A stretch of DNA of 64,000 nucleotides from Chthonomonadaceae bacterium (GTDB taxonomy: Bacteria > Armatimonadota > Chthonomonadetes > Chthonomonadales > Chthonomonadaceae), in the NCBI GenBank assembly GCA_027459665.1, contig DAIDHN010000003.1:36897-100896 (forward strand), written 5' to 3'. The translations under genes and the position numbers were made by a program. Shown one piece after another: positions 34,539-43,853 of the stretch. Every line of letters begins with the position of its first letter. The stretch's first letter is position 1. The notes beneath the pieces were generated by a model. It saw only the letters and a program-made list of their open reading frames with translations. It did not search any database and had not been told where the DNA came from.

Positions 34539-35990
34539 ATGCCGTTTCTGTCATATATTCTAGCCGGTATTCTCATTGCCCTACCACTCGCAACACCGGC
34601 ACAAACTGTTATCCATCGCCTGGAAAAGGGCATCACTCTGCAGCAAACTACACTTGTCGGCAGGCACCCGCTTCTATATACGCTGTTGCGCATCAATCTG
34701 CATACAAGAGGAGTACACGTCATTTGCGGGCTGGCGCACAGACGCATCACTACCTCAGGAGCATGGAAAGGGCGTGAACCGGTTACTGAAATTGCAGAAG
34801 AAAATCTGGCACTGGCTGGCATCAATGCAAACTTCTTCCCCTTCACAGGGCAGCCCATAGGTCTTGCTATACGCAATGGCCGCCTCATCACACCACCAGA
34901 CGGCGTGCGGCCCAGCTTCGGCATTGCAGAAAATCTACCCGCCATTGAGACACTGCGCTGGCAGGGCGTACTATATTTGCCCACACATGCTACCCTGCCG
35001 CTGCAAAACCTCAACAATACTCCCGCCGCAGCGGGCATCACCCTGATTACCCCAGATTATGCTGCTGAACCTGTGCTAAAATTTGCTTATACCCTGCTGA
35101 TTATACAAAAAACCAACCTGCCGCTGCGCCCCTCACGCATTCTCAAAGGCAAGCTTGCTTCCATCACCCAAATGCCTGCAGGTTCTCAGCTGCCGCAATG
35201 CCCCGCTCATGGCATAGAACTCGCTGCTGCCGGTCCTCAGGCATCGCAGCTGCTGTCTCTGCATCCCGGCACAACCCTGCGGGTGCAGTGCAGTCTTTAC
35301 CCGGCATCAAAACCGCATTCCAGGCCGATATGGCGGCATGTCACCCAGGCCGTAAGCGGCGGCCCATGGCTGCTGCACAAAGGAGACTTGCATGAGGACG
35401 GAGTGGCAGAAGGCTTTAGCAAAGTGTACTTTGTAAACTTCATGCACCCTCGCACTGCCGTAGGCATTACAAAACATCGCAACCTCATCATGCTGGTGGT
35501 AGACGGCCGCTCTCCCCTCAGCACAGGTATTTCACTTGATAATCTTGCCAAACTAATGAAAAAACTGGGTGCAACAGAGGCCATGAACCTGGATGGAGGG
35601 GGATCAAGCACACTGGTACTGGAAAATGGCGTACTCAATTTTCCATCAGACGGCATAGAACGCCCTGTCTCTACCGCCCTTCTCGTAGATGCCATGCCGC
35701 TAAAGCATGCGACTGCCTTCACCATTCTTGCTCCCTCAACCACATTTCCTGCAGGCTCACACACCTATGTTAAGGCAGTTGATGCAAATGGCAAACAGCT
35801 TCGCCCGGTTTGGTCTACCAAAACAGGAGTTGGTTTTGTTGATCAGCTGGGCACTGTCAGCTGCTATCAACCTGGCATAGTGCGTATTCAGGCTCTATTG
35901 GGACAAACAGCCGCACAAACCACACTGCGAGCCTCACAGCCGAAAATCAAAACCGGTGAAACAAACAAAGACAATGCCAACTCAAAATAG
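34539..35990 (+). CDS. Secreted phosphodiester glycosidase (NAGPA-like)
   Basis: 483 residues. Signal peptide core LSYILAGILIALPLATPAQ. The NAGPA fold follows: LLRINLHTRGVHV, NANFFPFTGQPIGLAIRNGRLI, then VSGGPWLLHKG, HPRTAVGITK, LIMLVVDGRSPLSTGISLDNLAKLMKKLGATEAMNLDGGGSSTLV and GIERPVSTALLV. The DGGGSST motif is the hallmark of this family, related to the uncovering enzyme that removes GlcNAc from phosphodiesters and used by bacteria on surface polysaccharides. The C-terminal 90 residues form an Ig-like module. ATG 34539 has AAGGAAA 7 bases before. Confidence 0.9.
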   Translation: MPFLSYILAGILIALPLATPAQTVIHRLEKGITLQQTTLVGRHPLLYTLLRINLHTRGVHVICGLAHRRITTSGAWKGREPVTEIAEENLALAGINANFFPFTGQPIGLAIRNGRLITPPDGVRPSFGIAENLPAIETLRWQGVLYLPTHATLPLQNLNNTPAAAGITLITPDYAAEPVLKFAYTLLIIQKTNLPLRPSRILKGKLASITQMPAGSQLPQCPAHGIELAAAGPQASQLLSLHPGTTLRVQCSLYPASKPHSRPIWRHVTQAVSGGPWLLHKGDLHEDGVAEGFSKVYFVNFMHPRTAVGITKHRNLIMLVVDGRSPLSTGISLDNLAKLMKKLGATEAMNLDGGGSSTLVLENGVLNFPSDGIERPVSTALLVDAMPLKHATAFTILAPSTTFPAGSHTYVKAVDANGKQLRPVWSTKTGVGFVDQLGTVSCYQPGIVRIQALLGQTAAQTTLRASQPKIKTGETNKDNANSK

Positions 35991-36051
35991 ACTGCTCAAA
36001 CATAACACGAAAACGAAAATAATAACAATAAAAAGAAAGAAGAAGGAAATT

Positions 36052-36086
36052 TTGCATCCGATGTAGAAAAATATTGCGTCCGACAT
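36052..36086 (+). repeat. Imperfect 13-base direct repeat before the DUF6785-like gene
   Basis: TTGCATCCGATGT (36052-36064) and TTGCGTCCGACAT (36074-36086) agree in 10 of 13 bases and start 22 bases apart, two helical turns, ending 30 bases before ATG 36117. Possible operator. A purine-rich stretch precedes it. Confidence 0.5.
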
Positions 36087-36116
36087 TGCAATTTCTATCG
36101 TACCAGGCGCTGACCA

Positions 36117-38099
36117 ATGACAAATAACTCTGAGAATATACCCCTTCAGAAAGAACCAGATGCTGCCTCAGGCAGACAGAGCGCTGTGACGTGGCGCAGC
36201 ATTCTGATTGGCTTGATTATCCTGCCATTCAACGACTACTGGCAGGTGCAAATGGAGATAATACGCTACTCTGCGCACCCCTCAACCATATCGCTCTTCT
36301 TCAATACAGTGTTCATTCTGCTTGTACTAACCGTTATCAACCAGGGAGTAAAGCGCATACGGCCTGCCATTGCACTGCAGCGTGCCGAGCTGCTGCTCAT
36401 CTACACCATGCTCTGCATTGGCTCGGCGGTGGTTGGGCATGATACAATGGAAATTCTGGTTCCCATGCTCACATGGCCATTCAGACACGCCACAACCTCC
36501 AATAACTGGGTGCATGTGATTATCCCTCACTTGCGCAAGCCGCTCTTTGTCATTCACAAATCTATTTATCTCGGATACTACCTGGGTGACGATACCATTT
36601 TCAGAATGAAGTATATTCTTGCATGGCTGCCTGTAGTATGTATCTGGACGCTTTTTCTCTCTACACTGCTCGCTATTTTTCTCTGCATGAATGCTATACT
36701 TCGCAAACAGTGGACGGACAATGAACGGCTTACCTATCCAATCATTCAGGTTCCCCTGCAAATCACCCAGGAGGGTGCATTCGACAAGGGAGGGCTGTTT
36801 AGAAACAGGCTGTTCTGGATGGGGTTTCTCATAGCAGGCACCATAGACATGGTAAACAGCCTCAATTACTACTATCCAAACATCCCGACCATTCTCACCC
36901 CCGGATTTGGGCAGAGTTTTCTGGATATTTCGATTTTCTTCACCCACAAACCCTGGAATGCAATAGGCTGGACGCCTGTATCGTTTTATCCATTCATGAT
37001 TGGTCTTGGAATGTTCATGCCGCTCGATTTTCTCTTCTCCATGTGGTTTTTCTACTGGTTCTGGAAATTGCAGCACGTAACTGCCTCTGCCATGGCATGG
37101 GACAGAACCCCAGACTTTCCATACACAGAAAACCAGTCATACGGGGCATACCTCTCATTCTGTTTCTATTCTATCTGGCTAAGCCGTTCCTATCTTAAAC
37201 AAGTAGTGCTGCGCGCGCTTGGCAGACCCTCTACTGTGGATGATACCGATGAGCCAATGAGCTATCGCACTGCACTGCTTGGCATTTTGACAGGCATGTG
37301 TGCACTGGTTGCTTTTTCTGTGTACATCGGCATGGTCTGGTGGATAGCAGTGCTGTTTTTTGTGATGTACCTCGGCCTCGCGCTTGCCATTACAAGAATG
37401 AGAGCAGAACTGGGAACGCCAATTCACGATCTCCATTTTACTGGTCCCGATCAGGTAATGACGCGCATTGCCGGCAGCCGCGCATTCTCACCAGATACCC
37501 TCACTGCTTTTTCGCTCTATTTCTGGTTCACACGTGCCTACCGCGGCCATCCAATGCCCATTCAGCTGGAGGGCTACAAAATGGCAGAGCAAACCCGTAC
37601 CAGCTATAAACGCTGGAATATAGCAATGCTCTGCATGGGCAGCATCGCGGTATTCATTGGTTTCTGGGTGATTCTGCAGCTCATGTACCATTATGGGGCA
37701 GAAGCAAAAAGCACCATGACTTTTGGCGCCGAATCGTACAATCAGCTGCAAAGCTGGATCACTACCCCTTCTCGCGGCTCGTTTGGGCAGCTGATGGCCG
37801 TTTTTGTGGGGCTGGGTTTTGCCGCATTTTTGCAGTACATGCGCATTCGCTTTCCCTGGTGGCCTTTTCATCCCCTTGCCTATGCGGTATCCTCTTCATA
37901 TGAAATCAACCTGGTATGGGGGCCGCTGTTTCTTGCATGGATTTTCAAATCGCTTCTCCTGCGCTACAGCGGCAGGGGCGGGTTTCAGAAGGCGCTGCCA
38001 TTTTTTATCGGGCTAATGCTTGGGCAGTTTGTGGTGGGCAGCTTGTGGAATATTTATGGCATAGCGCGGGGTCTGCCTACCTACCAGTTCTGGCAGTAA
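36117..38099 (+). CDS. Polytopic membrane protein (DUF6785-like)
   Basis: 660 residues with about 12-14 membrane helices and a hydrophilic N-terminal tail of 25 residues. Conserved-looking parts are WRSILIGLIILPFNDYW, a QWTDNERLTYPIIQVPLQI loop, GWTPVSFYPFMIGLGMF, RMRAELGTPIHDLHFTGPDQVM and GYKMAEQT. I associate this with the DUF6784/DUF6785 family abundant in Armatimonadota and Planctomycetota, of oligopeptide-transporter-like topology and unknown function. No Shine-Dalgarno before ATG 36117. Probably a transporter; its place between a polysaccharide-active enzyme and a transaldolase fits carbohydrate traffic only weakly. Confidence 0.85.
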   Translation: MTNNSENIPLQKEPDAASGRQSAVTWRSILIGLIILPFNDYWQVQMEIIRYSAHPSTISLFFNTVFILLVLTVINQGVKRIRPAIALQRAELLLIYTMLCIGSAVVGHDTMEILVPMLTWPFRHATTSNNWVHVIIPHLRKPLFVIHKSIYLGYYLGDDTIFRMKYILAWLPVVCIWTLFLSTLLAIFLCMNAILRKQWTDNERLTYPIIQVPLQITQEGAFDKGGLFRNRLFWMGFLIAGTIDMVNSLNYYYPNIPTILTPGFGQSFLDISIFFTHKPWNAIGWTPVSFYPFMIGLGMFMPLDFLFSMWFFYWFWKLQHVTASAMAWDRTPDFPYTENQSYGAYLSFCFYSIWLSRSYLKQVVLRALGRPSTVDDTDEPMSYRTALLGILTGMCALVAFSVYIGMVWWIAVLFFVMYLGLALAITRMRAELGTPIHDLHFTGPDQVMTRIAGSRAFSPDTLTAFSLYFWFTRAYRGHPMPIQLEGYKMAEQTRTSYKRWNIAMLCMGSIAVFIGFWVILQLMYHYGAEAKSTMTFGAESYNQLQSWITTPSRGSFGQLMAVFVGLGFAAFLQYMRIRFPWWPFHPLAYAVSSSYEINLVWGPLFLAWIFKSLLLRYSGRGGFQKALPFFIGLMLGQFVVGSLWNIYGIARGLPTYQFWQ

Positions 38100-38100
38100 A

Positions 38101-38133
38101 CAAAAACGCGCGCAGCAGATGTTGCTGCGCGCG
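38101..38133 (-). terminator. Intrinsic terminator of the transaldolase gene
   Basis: Perfect 11-bp stem CGCGCGCAGCA / TGCTGCGCGCG with a 5-base loop. Read on the minus strand it ends in TTTTTG; it also lies 7 bases after the stop of the plus-strand gene and may act on both. Confidence 0.85.
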
Positions 38134-38151
38134 CCAGCGTGCAAGTGCCTG

Positions 38152-39414
38152 TCAGGCCCCTGCTATAAGAGAGCGTATTCGGTTGTCAAACGCATTTTGA
38201 TCTACAATAAATGACTGCAGGGCAGACTCGGTCATCAAGTCATCAAGAGCGGCACGCTGCATCCATCGCGCCGTATTTGGTATCTTGCCATCACTGCGAA
38301 TAACCGACTGTTCTTCCTGCGTAAAGTGGCTAAACAATCGTGTTTTGTGATGTGCATCCGCCTGCCTCAGATCATAGCCTGTCAGAGTGGTTCCCCCCTG
38401 GTTGGCAAGTTCCTGTGCCATCTGTCTGAAACCATCGTCTACAGTCCAGAGCTGTTCCACAAATTCATGCGAATACCCATCGGCAAGCTGCACAGGATAC
38501 TCTTCGTGTATTCTGGAAACTATGCTGTCTGGTGCATGGCCAGCTGCAAGAAATTCTGCCATTGCCTTGGGGGGCGCAGTGTATACGTCTACCCCTGCAA
38601 GCGTAAACATCTGCTCGCCGCTGCGCATGGAAGCAGCGATTTGGCGCGTATGCACATGATTATGCAGTGTGCGCAATTCTCGCAAGGCCTGCTGTGAGGC
38701 CAGCGTTACCCGCTCACCTACATTCTTGCCATCGCCCATCTTATTGTCTGCTACTACGGCATTCAACCTGCCCAGAAATATGTTGCAGTAGTCAGGGCTG
38801 CTCAGCAGTGCAGCAAGATAATTCTGCCGCGCAGAAAAGCCCAGGGTGTAGTTGATTGGTATATCCATGGCGCGTGCACGAGCCACGGCACAAAACCCTT
38901 CCGGCGTCATCGGAATTTTCACTATGAAGTGCTGCGGGTTCACAGCATAGTACCGCTGTGCATAGCGCACCGTGTGCTCTATGTCATGACCTACGGCCGG
39001 GTGCAGTTCAACGCTTACTCTTGCGCCAAATGCACTCACCAGTCTGAGCGCAATATGGCAGTTCACTACAAACACTACATCCTGCACCAAATCATCTATC
39101 GATATACCTGGTTCCAGATCGCGTACCTTTGCAGCAGCATTCTTTATGTCTTCATCCATAATTCCTGTCTGCACCACCTGATTCGCCAGGGTATTGTTGG
39201 TGGTAAGAGCTGTAGTTTCGGTACGCCAGAGTTTACTGGCCTCCTCCAGGTTGCCGGTATCCAGCCAGAGCTGTGTCCCAAGCTGATTGAGACGGGCAAG
39301 CGCTGCGTCAGAAGAAGGCGCAGCAACTCTTGCAGGGGGGTGAGGAACATCGGCTGCCAGCTCTGCCAGCAACGCCTCCTTGCGTGTCATATCAGAAACA
39401 GAGAGAACTGCCAT
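38152..39414 (-). CDS. Transaldolase-family protein
   Basis: 420 residues. TIM-barrel with LWLDTGNLEEASKLW, TTNNTLANQVVQTG, SVELHPAVGHDIEHTV, the Schiff-base lysine in FIVKIPMTPEGFCAV, NYTLGFSARQNYLAAL and FLGRLNAVV, all as in class I transaldolases that exchange dihydroxyacetone units in the pentose phosphate pathway. It is longer than the short (about 215) or classical (about 320) enzymes, with a C-terminal extension of about 130 residues seen in some bacterial transaldolase-like proteins. ATG 39414 has AAAGGAG upstream. Single gene with its own terminator. Confidence 0.88.
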   Translation of the reverse strand: MAVLSVSDMTRKEALLAELAADVPHPPARVAAPSSDAALARLNQLGTQLWLDTGNLEEASKLWRTETTALTTNNTLANQVVQTGIMDEDIKNAAAKVRDLEPGISIDDLVQDVVFVVNCHIALRLVSAFGARVSVELHPAVGHDIEHTVRYAQRYYAVNPQHFIVKIPMTPEGFCAVARARAMDIPINYTLGFSARQNYLAALLSSPDYCNIFLGRLNAVVADNKMGDGKNVGERVTLASQQALRELRTLHNHVHTRQIAASMRSGEQMFTLAGVDVYTAPPKAMAEFLAAGHAPDSIVSRIHEEYPVQLADGYSHEFVEQLWTVDDGFRQMAQELANQGGTTLTGYDLRQADAHHKTRLFSHFTQEEQSVIRSDGKIPNTARWMQRAALDDLMTESALQSFIVDQNAFDNRIRSLIAGA

Positions 39415-39524
39415 GAATGGCTCCTTTCTCACAAGCCCAGGCGGGCAATATGACGCCCCAGTAAAGGGGCTTCCATTTTTTATTCCACAAACACTTTACA
39501 GTACGGTTAACCACCAGGTTTTTA

Positions 39525-40076
39525 TTAATTCAGCCCATACCAGGCCCGCACTGTATTCTGAAACCACATAACAAGGCAAACCAGCGCTCCGGCTGCCCAC
39601 ACTGCTCCCAATCCCCAGCCCCATACTGCGCCAACAGCAAATAGGCACACCGCAAGCGCTGCCGGCGCAGCACGCCACCCTAAAGCCTGCTGCATCCAAA
39701 CCAAACGTGCCAGCAGCAGCAGCAACACAGCCACAGGAACCAGCAGCGCAGTATCAAACAGGGGAATGAGTATGGAGACTGCATGCACCATATACTGACC
39801 GCCTCCTGCAGAAGAATGCTCAAAACCACCCCATGCCTGCAAAACTGAACGCACCGGCCACATCAGCACAGAGAGAAGCAGCATAACTGTCATCCAGGTC
39901 ACCCAGAGCGGCCTGCCGGAAAGCTGATCTACCTGCCCCTGCAGTTTTCTGTCAAACTCTTCCTGCATACCCACCTGGCCGCCGTATTTCGTGAGCGCGT
40001 GGCCGCAGTTGTCGCAAATAGAACGAGACAAATCTACTGCTTCACCGCAATGCTTACACAAATGAACGTCTGGCAT
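39525..40076 (-). CDS. Zinc-ribbon membrane protein
   Basis: 183 residues. An N-terminal zinc ribbon CKHCGEAVDLSRSICDNCG (two CxxC knuckles) is followed by a soluble linker and four membrane helices (about 63-83, 105-130, 139-158, 160-176). Unknown function; double-ribbon plus helices is common among uncharacterised bacterial membrane proteins. ATG 40076 lies after a GCGAGAG site. It follows murG on the same strand after about 100 bases and occupies the place where murC or ftsQ would often be. Confidence 0.7.
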   Translation of the reverse strand: MPDVHLCKHCGEAVDLSRSICDNCGHALTKYGGQVGMQEEFDRKLQGQVDQLSGRPLWVTWMTVMLLLSVLMWPVRSVLQAWGGFEHSSAGGGQYMVHAVSILIPLFDTALLVPVAVLLLLLARLVWMQQALGWRAAPAALAVCLFAVGAVWGWGLGAVWAAGALVCLVMWFQNTVRAWYGLN

Positions 40077-40156
40077 GGTACTCTCGCTTTCATGCAATAC
40101 CTATAAACGCTATAATGCGCAGAAAAAGTATACCCTGCCATAAAGACGAGGCAAAA

Positions 40157-40179
40157 GCCGATTCACATCAGCTTTCGGC
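40157..40179 (-). terminator. Weak hairpin after murG
   Basis: On the minus strand GCCGA / TCGGC arms enclose 13 bases and are followed by TTTTG. The stop of murG is 2 bases before the stem. Probably the end of the dcw transcript, though the stem is short. Confidence 0.4.
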
Positions 40180-40180
40180 A

Positions 40181-41284
40181 CTATTTGCCCAGCAGCAGCT
40201 GCGCAACCTTGTCAGCTGCATCGGGGCATGCAAGCGTTCTGGCAGCATTTTTCATTTGCAATAGCAGTGCCTCATCCCTTTGCATGTGCTGCAGTTCTTC
40301 CAGCAGTCTTTCCCCCTCCAGTTCTGCTTCCGGCAGCAAACGTGCGGCTCCCTCCTGCACAAGCTGCCTTGCATTGGCTGTCTGATGATCGGCATATGCC
40401 GTGGGCAGAGGGGTTACCAGCATGGGAAGTTCATTCACCAGCGCTTCTGAAAGCGTAGATATTCCACCCCGGCACCAGGTGACATGGGCGGCACGCTGTG
40501 CCAGCGCCATCTGCTCTGTGTTCAAAAAGCCCATTGGCACATAGGCATCAGATGCTCTCAAATGCGTGGTCTGTTTCATTACCTCTTCAATATTGCGCGC
40601 CCCTGTCTGATGCAGCACCTGCATTCCGCCTTCCAGCAAAGCCGGCAGCGCATTTAGCAGCGACTTGTTCAGCGCCTGCGCCCCCTGGCTTCCCCCTGCC
40701 ACAAACAGGGTAAACCGGCTGGCGCAAAGCCCTAGACGCTGACGTGCATCTTCAGGTGTAATCTCATTACCTAAGCGCACTCCTGTGCGAAGCGGCAGCC
40801 CTGTTACCTCAACGCGATCTTGAGGGAATAAATGCCTGGTTTCTGGAAACGCCACGCAGATGGTGCGCGCAAATCGAGCCAGCAGTCTGTTGGTTCTCCC
40901 TGGCACAGCATCGGGAGCGCAAATCACCAGCGGCAGCCCAAGGCTCACTCCTGCCAGCGCTGCAGCCGCAGCTACATACCCCCCGGTGCCCAGCACAGCC
41001 TCGGCTCCAAACGCACGCATGTAGCCCCGTGCCTCAAAAAAACCTTTGCCCAGCGACCAGCCTGCCGCGGGGGTAGAGACCGAAACAAGCTTGCGCAGCT
41101 TGCGGGCCTGCACTCCCTGAAACATAATCCCATGTTCAGGCACAATGCGGGCTTCCATTCCTTCCAGTGAACCAATGTACAGCGCTTCCAGGTTAGGCTG
41201 TATTTTTTGCAGGCTCTCAAGCACTGCCAGCGCCGGAAAGATATGCCCGCCTGTTCCACCTCCGCTCACAATAACACGTTTCAT
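40181..41284 (-). CDS. murG: UDP-N-acetylglucosamine:lipid I GlcNAc transferase
   Basis: 367 residues. Makes lipid II from lipid I at the inner face of the membrane. MurG signatures: RVIVSGGGTGGHIFPALAV at the N-terminus, LGTGGYVAAAAALAG, the sugar-nucleotide site VAGGSQGAQALN, HQTGARN, and CRGGISTLSEALVNELPMLVTPLP. Length normal. ATG 41284 overlaps the ftsW stop by ATGA; the longer ATG 41359 lies inside ftsW. Last gene of the dcw run. Confidence 0.97.
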   Translation of the reverse strand: MKRVIVSGGGTGGHIFPALAVLESLQKIQPNLEALYIGSLEGMEARIVPEHGIMFQGVQARKLRKLVSVSTPAAGWSLGKGFFEARGYMRAFGAEAVLGTGGYVAAAAALAGVSLGLPLVICAPDAVPGRTNRLLARFARTICVAFPETRHLFPQDRVEVTGLPLRTGVRLGNEITPEDARQRLGLCASRFTLFVAGGSQGAQALNKSLLNALPALLEGGMQVLHQTGARNIEEVMKQTTHLRASDAYVPMGFLNTEQMALAQRAAHVTWCRGGISTLSEALVNELPMLVTPLPTAYADHQTANARQLVQEGAARLLPEAELEGERLLEELQHMQRDEALLLQMKNAARTLACPDAADKVAQLLLGK

Positions 41285-42444
41285 ACGGCTGGCTGCCTTT
41301 GCGCCAGGCTGGTTTCTCTGCCACGCTGCCCTATATTTAGCAGCAGGCCAACACAACACATCAAAACAACCAGCGAGGAAGAACCATGGCTCACAAAAGG
41401 GAGCGGTACCCCGGTTGCGGGTATGCTGCCCGTTGCCACCGCGATATTGGTAAGCGCCTGCACCCCAATCAGGGCGGTGATGCCTCCCGCCAGCAAAGCT
41501 TCAAATTGATGTTCGCTACGGCAGCGCAGGGTAATTAGAAAACCCCGCCAACATACCATCAGCAGTAGTATCAGCAGCAAAATGCTGCCTGCAAAACCGG
41601 TTTCTTCGGCATAGGTGGCAAACACAAAATCACTGTTTGCCTGAGGCAGGTAGTATTTTTGCAGGCCATGCCCAAATCCTTCGCCATACAACTCTCCAGA
41701 CCCCACAGCAAGGCGTGCATGCTGCACCTGATAACCAATTCCCTCAGGGTCGTACTGCGGATGCAGAAATGCAACAATACGCTGCTGCCGGTGCGCCAGC
41801 CCCTTGCCGTGCATACCAAACAGAAGCACTCCCGTCAGACAAACCATACAAATGACAGCTAGATGCCTTTTGCGCACGCCTGCCAGATAAAGCTGCACAA
41901 AAACCGCCATAAACAATACAAATGCAGTGCCCAGGTCTGGCTCCTTCTCTATGAGAAGCAGAGTAATGCTGGAAACAAGCAGCACGGGCCAGATTTCATT
42001 CCAGCCTGGCCTGCGCACTCGTTTAACGGCAGAAGCCAGTCTGTCTGCAGCGTAGATAAGCAGCAGTATTTTCGCCAGTTCTGAAGACTGTATCATAACG
42101 CTGCCAATTTTTATCCATCGGTAAGACATATTCAGCCGCGCTCCCAGGTGAGGCGCCCAAACAAGGGCCAGCAGCGCAATACCGGTAATCGCCCCCGGCA
42201 CTGCAATGCGGCGCAAAACGAGAGGGGAAATGAGCATGCAGAAGAAGAGAGCCATCAATCCGATTGCTGCCCCGGCAATCTGTACATAGAGAAGATGTAC
42301 TATCGACTCAAGCCCTTTTGCTCTGCTCAGGGTTTTTGGGTAGCTGGTATCCAGCGACATCCACAAACCAATTACGGTAAGCATCAGGGTGCTGCCAAAC
42401 AGCCAAAGGTCAGCGGGGCGGTAACGCACCTGTGCAGCAGTCAT
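41281..42444 (-). CDS. ftsW: Lipid II polymerase FtsW (SEDS family)
   Basis: 387 residues, ten membrane helices. SEDS glycosyltransferase that polymerises lipid II at the septum. Motifs: MSYRWIKIGSVMIQSSELAK with the typical RW..G....PSE-like segment, KEPDLGTA with the catalytic Asp, the large loop YDPEGIGYQVQHARLAVGSG, NSDFVFATYAEETGFAGS, and PATGVPLPFVSHGSSS. Position between murD and murG indicates FtsW and not RodA. Overlaps both neighbours by 4 bases. Confidence 0.96.
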   Translation of the reverse strand: MTAAQVRYRPADLWLFGSTLMLTVIGLWMSLDTSYPKTLSRAKGLESIVHLLYVQIAGAAIGLMALFFCMLISPLVLRRIAVPGAITGIALLALVWAPHLGARLNMSYRWIKIGSVMIQSSELAKILLLIYAADRLASAVKRVRRPGWNEIWPVLLVSSITLLLIEKEPDLGTAFVLFMAVFVQLYLAGVRKRHLAVICMVCLTGVLLFGMHGKGLAHRQQRIVAFLHPQYDPEGIGYQVQHARLAVGSGELYGEGFGHGLQKYYLPQANSDFVFATYAEETGFAGSILLLILLLMVCWRGFLITLRCRSEHQFEALLAGGITALIGVQALTNIAVATGSIPATGVPLPFVSHGSSSLVVLMCCVGLLLNIGQRGRETSLAQRQPAV

Positions 42445-43853
42445 GCCTGTTCCCTTTCTATCTGGCGCGAAATACGGCGAAATTCCTTTCCGCGCTCTTC
42501 AAAGTCTGCAAACATATCAAAACTTGCACACGCAGGGCAAAGCAGAACAGCATGCCCCGGCTGCGACAGCGAAAATGCAGTGCGTACCGCCTCTTCCAGA
42601 GTTTCAGCTCTATGTATGGCTGTATACCCCCCTTCCTGCAAAACAGACTGTAGCGCAGGAGCGGCCTGCCCTATCAGCACTACGGCAGGCGCCTTTTGCT
42701 GCAGGACAGGCGTTAGAGGGGCAAAATCAAGCCCTTTCTCTGCACCGCCCAATATGGTGATTGCAGGCTGGCTCATGCCAAGCAGCGAACTCACAGCGGC
42801 TGCCGGATTGGTACACATGCTGTTGTTATAAAAACTTCTGCCAGCAGCATCGCATACCCATTCCATTCGGTGCGCAACGCCGGCAAAGTATTGCAGGGTA
42901 TGCACAACCGAACTCTGGCTGGCACCTAAAATCAATGCAGCAGCAGAGGCGGCAAGGGCATTTTGAATGCTGTGCCTGCCGGTAAGTGCAGGAGAAAGGC
43001 GGGTGGCCGAAAGCAGTCTTGCTGTCTCTGCTCCCTGCAGGCGTACAGTCAGTTCCCCCTGCTCCAGCCATGCTGCAGGGCCAGGCTCTGGCGGAAAGTC
43101 ATCGGCGCTGTACCAGAGGCGTTTGGCAGTACAGCCGTTCTTTCCCACGCGCCGTGCTGCGGCATCGTCATAACAAAACAAAGCCCATTGGTCAGCGCTC
43201 TGAGCGGCGAAAAGGCGGGCTTTCGTGGCGGCATAGTCTTCAAAATCCCGGTATCTATTCATATGGTCTGGGGTAATATTGGTAAGTACTGCCACTTCGG
43301 GTGCAAATTGCTGCACCCATTCCAGCTGAAAACTGGAGATTTCTGCCGCGAGCACATCTACCTTTCCTTCAATGCTGCCAAGTGCAGCTTCACTCAATGT
43401 CAGCCTCACATCATCTGCGCTTACATTGCCGCACGCTGCGGCATGCATGCCCTCGCGCTGCAGCATTGCTGCCAGCAACAGGGTGGTAGTGGTCTTGCCG
43501 TTGGTGCCGGTCACCGCCGCTGCAGGGGCTTTGGCCGCCTGAAAGGCAAGCTCTATTTCAGACCACACAGGTATGCCCAGCCTTTGCGCCCGCAAAAGCG
43601 CCGGGGCATCGCGAGGAACTCCAGGACTGGTCACAACCAGACTTGCTTCGTCGGGCACCGCTTCTTCTGCAGTTGCAAACGGTACGGGTGTCACGCTGCC
43701 CGATTGGCAGGGTATCTGATTTATATCAATTTTCTTATTGTCCGATAAAATTACTTTCGCGCCCAAATATTCCAACAGCAAACTGGCTCCCGCACCGCTC
43801 CTGCCTGCGCCCGTCACCGCTACTGTGCTGCCGCGCAGTTCTTCCAGCTTCAC
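42441..43853 (-). CDS. murD: UDP-N-acetylmuramoylalanine--D-glutamate ligase
   Basis: 470 residues. Adds D-Glu to UDP-MurNAc-L-Ala. N-terminal Rossmann-like TVAVTGAGRSGAGASLLLEYLG, ATP loop AVTGTNGKTTTTLLLAAML, NITPDHMNRY, and LTGRHSIQNALAASAAA. Start is GTG 43853 sharing GTGA with the mraY stop and preceded by ATAGGAGGT; ATG 43895 would extend into mraY. Overlaps ftsW by 4 bases. Confidence 0.96.
   Translation of the reverse strand: MKLEELRGSTVAVTGAGRSGAGASLLLEYLGAKVILSDNKKIDINQIPCQSGSVTPVPFATAEEAVPDEASLVVTSPGVPRDAPALLRAQRLGIPVWSEIELAFQAAKAPAAAVTGTNGKTTTTLLLAAMLQREGMHAAACGNVSADDVRLTLSEAALGSIEGKVDVLAAEISSFQLEWVQQFAPEVAVLTNITPDHMNRYRDFEDYAATKARLFAAQSADQWALFCYDDAAARRVGKNGCTAKRLWYSADDFPPEPGPAAWLEQGELTVRLQGAETARLLSATRLSPALTGRHSIQNALAASAAALILGASQSSVVHTLQYFAGVAHRMEWVCDAAGRSFYNNSMCTNPAAAVSSLLGMSQPAITILGGAEKGLDFAPLTPVLQQKAPAVVLIGQAAPALQSVLQEGGYTAIHRAETLEEAVRTAFSLSQPGHAVLLCPACASFDMFADFEERGKEFRRISRQIEREQA

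Noticed and set aside
39460..39490. Plus-strand terminator GCCCC/GGGGC before a T-run
   Set aside because: No plus-strand gene ends here; it lies in the upstream region of the minus-strand transaldolase and the stem has only five pairs.
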